From contig JAQIBG010000069.1 in assembly GCA_027859175.1 (NCBI GenBank), positions 1-32,644 of the forward strand: 32,644 nucleotides of DNA. The letters are read 5' to 3'. The notes beneath the pieces were generated by a model. It was given only the letters and a program-made list of their open reading frames with translations. It had not been told where the DNA came from and did no database searches. The position numbers were made by a program, and so were the translations under genes. The stretch is from Planctomycetota bacterium (GTDB lineage Bacteria > Planctomycetota > UBA11346). This document shows, in pieces, positions 8,072-15,820 of this stretch (its first letter is position 1; the number at the start of each line of letters is the position of its first letter).

Positions 8072-9379
8072 CTACAGCTTCGATTGGTACTCGCGCATCA
8101 TCCGCTCGGCGTCGCTGACGTAGCCGCGAATCTCAGCCACATCCTTGCCGTAGGTGTCGATGACATTCTGCAGCACTTCAATCGCCTGACGGATCTTGCC
8201 AGTGCGCATCGCATCGCCAGCACCTGGAGCAATCGCGTCTTTGTAGAGGTTTTCGGCGGTTCCGCGGTCGGTTTCCCAACCGCTCTCAGCCGCCTTGAGC
8301 ACCTTTTGCCGCACACCCTTGAGGTCTGCCTGCGGGCTATTGATAGCTGCTTCGTCAACCAACGACAAAGCCATGCCGTATTGGCCCTTGGCGATGTATT
8401 TCTGACTCTCGAGATTGATCGTGTCGACCACCTGCGAGGTATCCTTGATCAAACGCGTCAGGCGCTCGCGCGATACGTCTTTGAGCTTGGCGGCCATCTC
8501 ATCGACCATGGTCTTATAGCGCTCTTGCAGCACTGGGTCGCTGCCCTCGGTTGGCCGTACCGGATTTTCACGGAAGCGGTTGATAGCCTGAGTCAGCGCG
8601 TCGAGGTCTTTTACATCATTGAGACTGCCAACTTGGCGCCGCAGGTTGTTAAAATTAGCCGACGCTTGGTTGTCATCTTCAACTCGCTGCAAACGCTGCT
8701 TCAGCGCGGGCACCTCTTCGAGCATCTCCAGCGCGCGCTGCGCCATGGCCAGGTCACCGATATTCTCGTCTTCCGGGCTAGCTTGGCTGCCACTGCCGAG
8801 TTGCGGCTGGGTCAGCACGGTGTTCATGGCCTCGATATTCGCCTTGGCTGACTCGGTCTGCCGCTTGGCGATCGCCGTTTCGGCAGCCTCGTGGAAGGCC
8901 CGCGCGGCACTCAGATACTGCGCCGACAAGCCTGCCTTGGTACCAACAAAAACACGCTCTTCACCGCGTAGGGTCAAAGGCACCTGCTGCTTCTCTTCAC
9001 GTAGGTTAAAATAAGCAAATGCGCCGCCGCCACCCACCACGGCGATAATCAAGACCGTCAGCACGGCGTTACGGAAGGCTGCACGGCGCGCCGCCTTCTC
9101 CTCGGGCGACAGCTCTTTGCGAGCCGACTTGCGCTGCGAGCCGCGCACGCTGCTACCTGCCGCGCGACGCGAACTGCGCCCACGGCTCCGTACCGACGAC
9201 GATGCATTGCGATCACTAACTGAAGACTCATTCCGACTCACCGGCCCAGTCTCAGGCTCCTCGATATCCGCCGGCATCAGATCGCCGGTTTCCATCGCCA
9301 TATCGTCGTCGTACTCCTGCTCGGGAGCTGGTTCGGGGGCTTCCTGCTGACGATTACGCATTCGACGCGAACGGGCCAT
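8072..9379 (-). CDS. Single-pass membrane protein with helical C-terminal domain, function unknown
   Basis: The protein is not assigned to a named family. The start at 9379 was chosen because GGAG lies eight bases upstream, and because residues before it show no sense of a domain. The 435-residue product opens with a low-complexity region. It is acidic to about residue 45 and then rich in Ser and Arg (residues 49-100), and was probably cytoplasmic and disordered. One transmembrane helix follows at about residues 104-125 (VLTVLIIAVVGGGG). The remaining 300 residues are charged and largely helical, with repeated AxxALEML- and LxxVxxD-like spacing that suggests TPR-like or coiled-coil helices. 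It ends in front of a strong terminator. Confidence 0.65.
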   Translation of the reverse strand: MARSRRMRNRQQEAPEPAPEQEYDDDMAMETGDLMPADIEEPETGPVSRNESSVSDRNASSSVRSRGRSSRRAAGSSVRGSQRKSARKELSPEEKAARRAAFRNAVLTVLIIAVVGGGGAFAYFNLREEKQQVPLTLRGEERVFVGTKAGLSAQYLSAARAFHEAAETAIAKRQTESAKANIEAMNTVLTQPQLGSGSQASPEDENIGDLAMAQRALEMLEEVPALKQRLQRVEDDNQASANFNNLRRQVGSLNDVKDLDALTQAINRFRENPVRPTEGSDPVLQERYKTMVDEMAAKLKDVSRERLTRLIKDTSQVVDTINLESQKYIAKGQYGMALSLVDEAAINSPQADLKGVRQKVLKAAESGWETDRGTAENLYKDAIAPGAGDAMRTGKIRQAIEVLQNVIDTYGKDVAEIRGYVSDAERMMREYQSKL

Positions 9380-9529
9380 ACATTGCTCCAAGTCCAATTG
9401 CCACACGGGCAAACAAGGGCGCGATGATGCGGCCGTCGCCGGCCCGGGCAACCGCAGGAGCGCTTAGACTCGGGCGGTGTTCCACTGACCTAGGCACAGC
9501 CAAAATATCAGCTCAACAGGCGCTGAGCC

Positions 9530-9892
9530 CTACTCGATCACCTCAGCAACGCTGTTGTCCGCATTGCACACCACCACCCGTGAGGTGTGGCCAGCGGCCA
9601 GCTCGGCTTCGTCATAGCTGGCATAGGCGATGATAATGATGCGGTCGCCGGTTTGGGCCAGACGGGCCGCCGCGCCATTGACAATGATCTCGCCCTTGCC
9701 GCGCTCGCCCTCGATCACGTAGGTCTCAAGGCGCGAACCGTTCATGCAGTTGACAACCTGAACCTTCTGGTGCACCAGAATGCCGGCGCGATCGAGCAGA
9801 TCGCGGTCTACGGTCAGGCTTCCCGGGTATTCAAGCCGGGTTTCGGTAACGCAGGCTCGGTGGAGCTTGGCCTGCAACATCTCGCGCATCAT
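9530..9892 (-). CDS. panD: Aspartate 1-decarboxylase
   Basis: PanD converts aspartate to beta-alanine for pantothenate and coenzyme A synthesis. It is a pyruvoyl enzyme made as a proenzyme that cleaves itself. The 120-residue product begins MMREMLQAKLHRACVTETRL, the normal PanD N-terminus. The cleavage site Gly24-Ser25 is seen in EYPGSLTVD. Further family blocks are VVNCMNGSRLETYVI, GEIIVNGAAARL and GDRIIIIAYA. Starts further upstream would run into ribB. The chosen ATG is four bases after the ribB stop and is preceded by AGGGG, so panD is co-transcribed with ribB on the minus strand. The proenzyme looks complete and should mature normally. Confidence 0.95.
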   Translation of the reverse strand: MMREMLQAKLHRACVTETRLEYPGSLTVDRDLLDRAGILVHQKVQVVNCMNGSRLETYVIEGERGKGEIIVNGAAARLAQTGDRIIIIAYASYDEAELAAGHTSRVVVCNADNSVAEVIE

Positions 9893-9896
9893 GAAC

Positions 9897-11030
9897 TTAC
9901 CCCTGTGACAGCCCAGCCGGAGCCAGGCGTTCAACGATTTCCAAACTAAAGCCCGACAGGCCGCTGAGGTGGCGGTCGCTGCCGGTGATGAGTCGCATCT
10001 GGCGCACGCCGAGATCACGCAAGATCTGTGCGCCGATGCCATAGTCGCGTGGGTCCATCGCGAGCTGGGGCACCGCCTCCGCATGCCGCGTGCCACCTGC
10101 TGCCTCCAATGATACCGGCAAGCGGCGCCCACTACCATCACGGATATACAAGAACACGCCGCCGCTGGCCGCCACTTGCGCCAAGCACGAACGGGTGTCA
10201 GCGCGGCCAGACGGCAAGGCGACATCGAAGATATCGCCCAAGGTCTGCTCTTGCTGGACCCGCACCGTCACCGGCTGCTCGTGCTCGCCGCCCGGTGAGG
10301 CCACATCGCCAAACACCAGGGCCAGGTGCTCTTCGCCGGTCACCGTGCTGCGGTAACTGTAGGCCTTGCAGGCACCTGCGCTGGTTTCGAGCTCGGCTTC
10401 AGCACTCAGGCGGACCAAGGATTCACGGCCCTCACGCCAGGCGATGAGGTCGGCAATTGAGGCCAGCAGCAGACCATGCTGTTGGCAGTAGGGCTTGAGA
10501 TCGGCCAGGCGTGCCATGGTGCCGTCTGGCTTCATGATCTCGCAGATCACTGAAGCCGGCCGGCAGCCAGCGGCCTTAGCCAAATCAACCGAGGCCTCGC
10601 TATGCCCGGCGCGCACCAAGCAGCCGCCCTCCAGTGCCCGCAGCGGAAACACGTGCCCCGGCGAAACCAGGTCTTCCGGACTTGCCTTGGGGGCGATGGC
10701 GGTGCGGATCGTGGTAGCACGATCGGCCGCACTGATGCCAGTCGTCACGCCCTCAGTGGCCTCAATCGAGAGGGTAAAGGCGGTGCCAAGGCGCGAACGA
10801 TTGTTGCGCGTCATCAGGGGCAGCCCGAGCTTGTCTAGCATCGGTCCGTCCATCGCCAAACAGATCAATCCGCAGCCTTTGGTGGCCATAAAGGCGATCG
10901 CGGCCTCATTGGCATGCTCGGCCGCCATGACCAAGTCGCCCTCGTTTTCGCGGTCTTCATCATCAACCAACACCACCATCTCGCCGCGGCGGAAGGCTTC
11001 GATAACCTGTTCAATAGGGGCAAAGGACAT
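9897..11030 (-). CDS. ribB: 3,4-dihydroxy-2-butanone 4-phosphate synthase with degenerate RibA-like domain
   Basis: Residues 1-205 form a complete RibB domain, which makes the four-carbon unit of riboflavin from ribulose 5-phosphate. Visible motifs are the Mg site DDEDRENEGD (23-32), TRNNRSRLGTAF (74-85), GHVFPLRA (125-132) and RAGHSEASVDL (140-150). Residues 206-377 align with GTP cyclohydrolase II: they keep DYGIGAQILRDLGVRQMRL (329-347) but lack the zinc site. Where RibA has Cys-x10-Cys-x-Cys, this protein has QEQTLGDIFDV followed by no CxC. It therefore probably has RibB activity only, like the described RibBX variants of RibBA. The start at 11030 is preferred to in-frame upstream codons, whose extension looks non-coding. 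panD follows at four bases. No FMN riboswitch was seen upstream. Confidence 0.9.
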   Translation of the reverse strand: MSFAPIEQVIEAFRRGEMVVLVDDEDRENEGDLVMAAEHANEAAIAFMATKGCGLICLAMDGPMLDKLGLPLMTRNNRSRLGTAFTLSIEATEGVTTGISAADRATTIRTAIAPKASPEDLVSPGHVFPLRALEGGCLVRAGHSEASVDLAKAAGCRPASVICEIMKPDGTMARLADLKPYCQQHGLLLASIADLIAWREGRESLVRLSAEAELETSAGACKAYSYRSTVTGEEHLALVFGDVASPGGEHEQPVTVRVQQEQTLGDIFDVALPSGRADTRSCLAQVAASGGVFLYIRDGSGRRLPVSLEAAGGTRHAEAVPQLAMDPRDYGIGAQILRDLGVRQMRLITGSDRHLSGLSGFSLEIVERLAPAGLSQG

Positions 11031-11227
11031 GCTGATCCAGACGCTCGAGGGGGAAGGGGTCCGTCGAGGGGCGCCGGAGTGTATGGATCGTCCCTCCCTG
11101 TCAAAACGCATGGGTGCTGGTCGTACGGGCATGGGAGCAAAGCGGCATCCAGAGCCGGTAAGTTTGGCCATCAGACAGCGTCTCCCTCATCAGATAACCG
11201 AGGCCACAGTGGCAGCGGGTGGGAACG

Positions 11228-11263
11228 AAAGCACGGGGCGCCGCTAGCGCTCCGTGCTTTTTT
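11228..11263 (+). terminator. Strong intrinsic terminator with no gene upstream on its strand
   Basis: AAAGCACGG (11228-11236) pairs with CCGTGCTTT (11252-11260) around a GC-rich loop, and six T residues follow (11258-11263). The better T-run is on the plus strand. The minus-strand reading gives only TTT and then C. No plus-strand gene ends near it, so it may end an unannotated transcript, insulate the iron operon, or act as an attenuator in one of the two leaders. Confidence 0.75.
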
Positions 11264-11296
11264 AACAGCGTCTCCAAACCACGCTCTAGTTGTTAT

Positions 11297-11311
11297 TGCA
11301 AATCATATGCA
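11297..11311. promoter_or_regulatory. Fur-like operator (7-1-7 palindrome)
   Basis: TGCAAAT-C-ATATGCA is a 7-1-7 inverted repeat with six of seven pairs matching. It sits 45 bp before the start of a ferric-iron binding protein gene. The spacing matches Fur boxes, and the TGCAAAT half-site resembles the form described for alphaproteobacterial Fur/Mur proteins. Iron-dependent repression is inferred from the site and the gene it precedes. Confidence 0.6.
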
Positions 11312-11355
11312 ACAAGCATGCTGCCGGCTCCACACCCGATGGTACAAGGATCACC

Positions 11356-12339
11356 ATGCTACGTCTCGCCCTGCTCCTCGTCGCCACTGCCGCCAGCCTG
11401 ATGCCGCTCGTTGCCGCTGATAGCCCGCTGGTTGTTTATTGCGGCCGCAAGGAAGCCCTGGTTGGCCCACTGCTCAAACAGTTCTCGACCAGCACCGGCA
11501 TCCCCATTGACGTACGCTACAACAAAACGCCGGCGATCGCCGCGCAACTCTTGGCCGAAGGCGCCCAAACTCCTGCCGACTTGTTCTACGCCCAAGACTC
11601 GGGCTACCTTGGCGCCCTCAGTGGAGCCGAACTCCTCGCCACGCTGCCGGCCGATCTGCTGGCCGAAGTCGACCCGCGCTTTAGCGATCCGAACGGCCGT
11701 TGGCTGGGGGTCTCCGGGCGCCTGCGCGTGCTGGTCTACAACACCGGCCTCAACCCAAGCAGCCTGCCCACCAGTCTGCACGATCTCGCCGACCCCAAGT
11801 GGAAAGGCAAGGTCGGCTGGGCCCCCGGCAACGCTAGTTTCCAAGCCCACGTCAGCTACCTGCGCCATCGCTGGGGCGAAGACGCCACGCGCACGTGGCT
11901 AAGCGCCGTGCGCGACAATGCCGCCCGCACCTACCCCAAGAATTCGCCGCAGGTATTGGCGGCCAATAGTGGCGAGATAAGCCTCGGCTGGGTCAACCAC
12001 TACTACCTGCACAAGCTCAAGAAAGACGGCTTCAAGGCTGCCAACTACTCCTTCCCGGAAGCCGGGCGTGACGGCAACGTGCTGATGGTATCTGGGGTGG
12101 GCGTTGTGGCGCAAAGCGAGCGCAAGCCGCTAGCCTTGGCTCTGGCGCGCTTCCTGGTTTCGGCCGAGGCGCAACACCAGCTCACCACCACTGGCTTTGA
12201 ATACCCGGTGCGCCCTGGCGTAGCGGCTCACGAAGCACTGCCAGCACTGGCCGACATCCCCCTGGCCGAGGTCGACCAGCAGCACCTCACCGACATTGGC
12301 CCCACGCTCGATCTTCTGCGCGAGCTCGAGCTTCAATAG
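11356..12339 (+). CDS. Ferric iron ABC transporter, periplasmic binding protein (FbpA/FutA-like)
   Basis: The 327-residue protein binds Fe(III) in the periplasm and delivers it to the permease encoded next. A signal peptide covers residues 1-21 (LRLALLLVATAASLMPLVAA). The mature part begins with LVVYCGRKEALVGPLLKQF, a typical opening for extracellular binding protein family 1/13 iron transporters. Family blocks include RLRVLVYNT, VGWAPGNASFQAHVS and the tyrosine pair in GWVNHYYLHKLK, which in FbpA/FutA proteins coordinates iron. The start at 11356 is set by AAGGA (11346-11350) and by the signal peptide. A longer frame begins inside the regulatory region. The gene ends directly against the permease ATG. 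Fur control is likely from the palindrome upstream. Confidence 0.9.
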   Translation: MLRLALLLVATAASLMPLVAADSPLVVYCGRKEALVGPLLKQFSTSTGIPIDVRYNKTPAIAAQLLAEGAQTPADLFYAQDSGYLGALSGAELLATLPADLLAEVDPRFSDPNGRWLGVSGRLRVLVYNTGLNPSSLPTSLHDLADPKWKGKVGWAPGNASFQAHVSYLRHRWGEDATRTWLSAVRDNAARTYPKNSPQVLAANSGEISLGWVNHYYLHKLKKDGFKAANYSFPEAGRDGNVLMVSGVGVVAQSERKPLALALARFLVSAEAQHQLTTTGFEYPVRPGVAAHEALPALADIPLAEVDQQHLTDIGPTLDLLRELELQ

Positions 12340-13911
12340 ATGCGCGCGATCCCAGCAGTTCTGGTGCTGAGCCTGGTGCTCCTGCCGCTGCTGGGCTTGG
12401 GTTACGGCCTGCTGGCGCCGCCGCCGCCGGCGCTGTTCGGTGGCGCGGCCACCAGCCTGGGTGAGCTCGTGGCCACCAGCAAGGCGGTCCCGCTGCTGAT
12501 TCGCAGCCTCAGCCTGAGCGGCGTGGTGGCCCTGATCTCACTGCTGCTCGGCACCTGGCTGGCTTGGTTGGAACAGCGCTGCTGTTATCCAGGCCGGCGC
12601 GTCCTAGCAATTGGTGCGCTCCTGCCGCTCGCCGTGCCCAGCTACTTATTGGCCGCCGTGCTGCGCCACGAGCTTTCAGCCGGCGGCAGCATCGGTGGCG
12701 CCCTTGGTCTGCCCCCCTTCACCGGCCTGGTTCCAGCCGCGATCTGTCTGATCGTGATCACCACGCCCTTGGTGCAGTTGGTGGTTGGCTCAGCCCTGGC
12801 CCGCTCATCGGCGGCCGAAGAAGAAGCAGCGCGCACCCTCGGTGCCAGCCGTGGCACTATTTTCCGGGTCGTGTGGTTACCGCGCCTGCGCCCGGCCTGG
12901 GCCATGAGCCTGCTCCTGGTTGCCCTGTACGCCGTTAGCGACTTCGGTGCCGTAGCCGTGCTCGACTGCCCCGTGCTCACCTGGCGTCTGTACCAGGCGG
13001 TTGACTACCTCAGGGTTGGCGAAGCCGCCGTACTCGGCACCGCCTTGCTCGCGGCCACGGTTCCGCTGGTGATTGCCGCGCGCTGGATTCAAGGCCACCG
13101 GCAGCACCACGCCCAGGTTGCTAATCCGCGCCCGGCACCGCGGCGTCAACTGCCGCTGCCCAGCATAATTGCCAGCTACGTCGTCCACCTGATCCTGATC
13201 GGCCTCGGCGTGATTCTGCCGGTCATCACCCTCGGCCTGTGGCTGCTGCGCCGCATCGGCGTTGATGAACTGGCCAGCATTGCCACCCCGGTGCGCCACA
13301 GCCTTCTGCTGGGCGGCATCGGTACGGCGGTGGTCCTGGTGCTGGCTTTGTTACCGGCTTGGCAAGCCGCACGTGGCCGCCGTGGCGGCGCGATTGATCA
13401 TAGCGTATACCTGACCGCAGCGATTCCCGGCATCTTGCTAGCCGGCGGTCTGTTGTTGGCTGCCTTGGCCTGGGAACGGCTCACCGGCTGGAAGGGTTCC
13501 TACGCGTGGCTGCTCGGCAGCGGCGTCTTGCTTATGCTTGGCTACGCCGCGCGCTTCTTGTCGGAAGCCTTTGCACCGCTGAAAACCGCCGTTCTCGCGG
13601 CCGACCAACGCCAAGACGAAACCGCACGCAGCCTCGGCGCCGGGCGGCTACGACGTTGGCGCGTGATCTACCTGCCGGCCCTGGCGCCAGGCACCGCCGC
13701 CGCGGCAGTGCTCGTGTTCGTGGCCATTTTAAAAGAATTACCAATCACCCTGATCCTCGGCGGCGCGATGGGCCTGCGTCCCTTAAGCTATCGGGTGTGG
13801 GAACGCTATGACGAAGCCTTCCTCGCCGATGCCGGCCTAGCCGGGCTGCTGTTGATGGCATTGGGGCTGGCGGCGGTGCTGATCAGCCTACGGTTCCGAC
13901 GTCATGTGTAA
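12340..13911 (+). CDS. Ferric iron ABC transporter permease, fused two-domain type (FbpB-like)
   Basis: The 523-residue inner-membrane protein carries two consecutive binding-protein-dependent transport domains, as in FbpB/AfuB/ThiP. Each half has the cytoplasmic EAA loop that docks the ATPase: EEEAARTLGASRGTIFRVVW (about residues 160-179) and DETARSLGAGRLRRWRVIYL (about 426-445). About 12 hydrophobic helices are visible, and the first directly follows the start. The ATG begins on the base after the TAG of the binding-protein gene, so translation is likely coupled. The length matches the family. Iron as the substrate comes from the neighbouring FbpA-like protein and the Fur-like site. Thiamine or another ligand cannot be fully excluded from the permease alone. 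Confidence 0.9.
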   Translation: MRAIPAVLVLSLVLLPLLGLGYGLLAPPPPALFGGAATSLGELVATSKAVPLLIRSLSLSGVVALISLLLGTWLAWLEQRCCYPGRRVLAIGALLPLAVPSYLLAAVLRHELSAGGSIGGALGLPPFTGLVPAAICLIVITTPLVQLVVGSALARSSAAEEEAARTLGASRGTIFRVVWLPRLRPAWAMSLLLVALYAVSDFGAVAVLDCPVLTWRLYQAVDYLRVGEAAVLGTALLAATVPLVIAARWIQGHRQHHAQVANPRPAPRRQLPLPSIIASYVVHLILIGLGVILPVITLGLWLLRRIGVDELASIATPVRHSLLLGGIGTAVVLVLALLPAWQAARGRRGGAIDHSVYLTAAIPGILLAGGLLLAALAWERLTGWKGSYAWLLGSGVLLMLGYAARFLSEAFAPLKTAVLAADQRQDETARSLGAGRLRRWRVIYLPALAPGTAAAAVLVFVAILKELPITLILGGAMGLRPLSYRVWERYDEAFLADAGLAGLLLMALGLAAVLISLRFRRHV

Positions 13912-13952
13912 GACCGCACGCTTGAGCCGGCCGGCACACACGGGAGCACGGT

Positions 13953-14990
13953 ATGTCTGAACCTGAAGACGCCCTCCTTCACGTCACCGGTCTTGGCCAC
14001 CACTTCGGCACCACCCCCGTGATCGACTCGGTTTCGTTTACCTGCAGCCGTGGCGAACTCCTCGCCGTGCTCGGCGCCTCCGGCTGCGGCAAAACCACCA
14101 TCCTGCGGGCCATCGCGGGGCTCCTCAGCCCCACGGCCGGACGCATCGTCCTCGGCGACACCACCCTATGCGCCGACGGCACCTGCTCGGTTCCGGTTGA
14201 GCAGCGCGGCATCGGCTTGGTGTTTCAAGACTACGCCCTGTTTCCTGGGCTCGATGTACGTGGCAACGTTGCCTTTGGCCTGCGTCGCAGCGAGCGCGCC
14301 CGCGCCGACGAGCTTTTGCGCATGGTCGGCCTAGCCGAATTCAGCAAACGCCGCACCACCGAACTCTCAGGCGGACAACAACAACGCGTGGCCCTGGCGC
14401 GCGCGCTGGCACCCCAGCCGCAACTGCTGCTGATGGACGAACCCTTCGCCAATGTCGACGCCAGCATGCGCGACGAACTCGGCCCCGAACTGCGGGCCCT
14501 GCTCAAAGACACCGGCACCAGCGCGCTGCTCGTTACCCACGACCGCCACGAAGCGCTCGGCTTGGCCGATCGCGTCGTTGTGCTGCAACCCGGTGCGGCC
14601 GGGGCCACGGTAGCGCAATGCGCCACGCCAATCGAAGTCTATCAGCAACCGGCCACCCGGGCGGTTGCCGAGTTGACTGGCCCGGTGGCCTGCATCGCCG
14701 GCGAAGCCAATGGCCTCCAGGTTGAAACCGACCTTGGCGACTGGCCGCTGCGGCGTGACCTGAAAGACGAGGTCCTAGTACTGGCGCGCCCTGAAGAACT
14801 GCGCTTCGTGCCCGACTCCTACGGACCAGCCACAGTACGCAGCCACCGCTTCATGGGCCACGCCCTGCGCGTGCTGTGCACCACCCCGGTGGGCACCATT
14901 CACGTTGATGTGCCGGTTCACCAGGCGCCAAGCGAAGGCGACTGCGGCCGCATCGAAGCGCGGCGCGGCCTGTGGGCTGTGAGTCCATGA
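13953..14990 (+). CDS. Ferric iron ABC transporter ATP-binding protein (FbpC-like)
   Basis: The 345-residue cytoplasmic ATPase powers the transporter. It has Walker A GASGCGKTT (41-49), a Q-loop glutamine in VFQDYALFP, the signature LSGGQQQR (138-145), Walker B LLLMDEP (158-164) and the switch histidine in LLVTHDRHEA. The last 100 residues form a TOBE-like domain (VLARPEELRFVP and on), as in FbpC and other iron or polyamine importers. GGGAG lies eight bases before the ATG. The gene follows the permease by 41 bp and completes the three-gene iron importer. Its TGA overlaps the start of the next gene (ATGA). All catalytic motifs are intact. Confidence 0.92.
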   Translation: MSEPEDALLHVTGLGHHFGTTPVIDSVSFTCSRGELLAVLGASGCGKTTILRAIAGLLSPTAGRIVLGDTTLCADGTCSVPVEQRGIGLVFQDYALFPGLDVRGNVAFGLRRSERARADELLRMVGLAEFSKRRTTELSGGQQQRVALARALAPQPQLLLMDEPFANVDASMRDELGPELRALLKDTGTSALLVTHDRHEALGLADRVVVLQPGAAGATVAQCATPIEVYQQPATRAVAELTGPVACIAGEANGLQVETDLGDWPLRRDLKDEVLVLARPEELRFVPDSYGPATVRSHRFMGHALRVLCTTPVGTIHVDVPVHQAPSEGDCGRIEARRGLWAVSP

Positions 14991-15643
14991 GCGTCGCGCC
15001 CGACGACGAGACCTGGCTCAGCGCCGCCGCTAGCGGGCGCGTGCTGGTCACCGAGGCCTCCCAGCCGCAGGCGCGCGGGATCGTGATCCTATTTCACGGC
15101 TACGCCGGCCGTGCCGACGACATGCTTGCCGATGCCCGCCCGCTAGCCGCGGCCGGTTGGCACCTGTGTTGCCCCGAGGCCCTGCACCGCTTTTACCGCA
15201 AGGGCACCCGCAATGAGATTGGCGCCAGCTGGATGACCAAGCACGGCCGCGAGCACGACCTCGCCGCCAATCACGCCTACCGCGCGCGCATTCTCGCACA
15301 CTGCCACCAGCGCTGGGGCGAGTTGCCCGTGGTGGCGGTCGGCTTTTCGCAGGGCGCAGCCCAAGCCTGGTACGCGACCACGCACCTGCCGCTGAGCGCC
15401 ATCATCGCCTGCGGCGGCCAAATACCGCCCGAGTGCCGCACCGCCGCACCCTCCACGCCGCCGCCGGCCTTGATCCTACGTGGCGAGCGCGACCGCTTCT
15501 ACACCGCCGAGCAGCGCGACGCCGACTGTGCCCGCCTCGCCGCCCTCAACTGGCCAGCCGAAACCCGCGATCTCCCCGGCGGTCACGCCTGGCGCGCGCA
15601 CACCACGGCCGCCATTAGCGACTGGCTGGCAGCACTTTCCTGA
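14987..15643 (+). CDS. Alpha/beta hydrolase, phospholipase/carboxylesterase type
   Basis: The 218-residue protein has the alpha/beta hydrolase fold in short form, like bacterial carboxylesterases and phospholipases. The oxyanion region is VILFHGYAGRADDM. The nucleophile elbow is GFSQGAA with Ser121, and Asp169 (RGERDRFYT) and His200 (PGGHAW) complete a plausible triad. There is no signal peptide, so it acts in the cytoplasm. The start at 14987 was chosen because its ATG overlaps the TGA of the ATPase gene by four bases, indicating translational coupling with the iron importer. That context allows a role in hydrolysing an imported ferric chelate, but this is only an inference, since the importer type usually handles free Fe(III). 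Confidence 0.82.
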   Translation: MSVAPDDETWLSAAASGRVLVTEASQPQARGIVILFHGYAGRADDMLADARPLAAAGWHLCCPEALHRFYRKGTRNEIGASWMTKHGREHDLAANHAYRARILAHCHQRWGELPVVAVGFSQGAAQAWYATTHLPLSAIIACGGQIPPECRTAAPSTPPPALILRGERDRFYTAEQRDADCARLAALNWPAETRDLPGGHAWRAHTTAAISDWLAALS

Positions 15644-15785
15644 ACCGTGCACCCAGCCTACTGGCGTGCGGCGGCAGTTACGCCCGCACAAGCACTACAC
15701 CCTAAGCAAATCGCCAACCACAAGATCTGGTAGGGCCCGCGTCGAAAACCACCGTATTTTCGACAACTTATTGCCTCGCAATCGC

Positions 15786-15814
15786 TTGCAGAGGATACGG
15801 AAGCCTATTAGACT
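15786..15814 (+). promoter_or_regulatory. Putative leaderless promoter of the TolC-like lipoprotein gene
   Basis: TTGCAG (15786-15791), a 17-bp spacer and TAGACT (15809-15814) lie so that transcription would begin at about the ATG at 15821, six bases after the -10. No Shine-Dalgarno is present. The same TTAGACTGTG block and the same spacing occur before the gene at 32201. Confidence 0.5.
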
Positions 15815-15820
15815 GTGGCG

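Larger units (their letters stand above)
11031..11355. other. 325-bp divergent intergenic region between ribB and the iron transporter
   Basis: No supported gene was found. The region holds a plus-strand terminator-like hairpin (11228-11263), an 11-bp direct repeat ACAGCGTCTCC at 11175-11185 and 11265-11275, and a Fur-like palindrome (11297-11311). The minus-strand leader of ribB was searched by eye for the conserved blocks of the FMN riboswitch, and none were found. Confidence 0.6.

Noticed and set aside
8048-8851. A 267-codon plus-strand open frame opposite the membrane protein gene
   Set aside because: It is antisense to a gene with a ribosome-binding site, a transmembrane helix and a terminator. 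Its protein has no recognisable domain, and GC-rich DNA commonly leaves such open frames.
11031-11171. N-terminal extension of RibB from an upstream in-frame ATG
   Set aside because: The extra 47 residues look non-coding and have no family similarity, while the RibB domain starts normally at 11030.
11031-11290. FMN, cobalamin or hammerhead RNA in the ribB leader (GCCACTGT and CTGATGA seen on the minus strand)
   Set aside because: Only short fragments match. The FMN core blocks, the cobalamin core order and the hammerhead GAAA partner are all missing.
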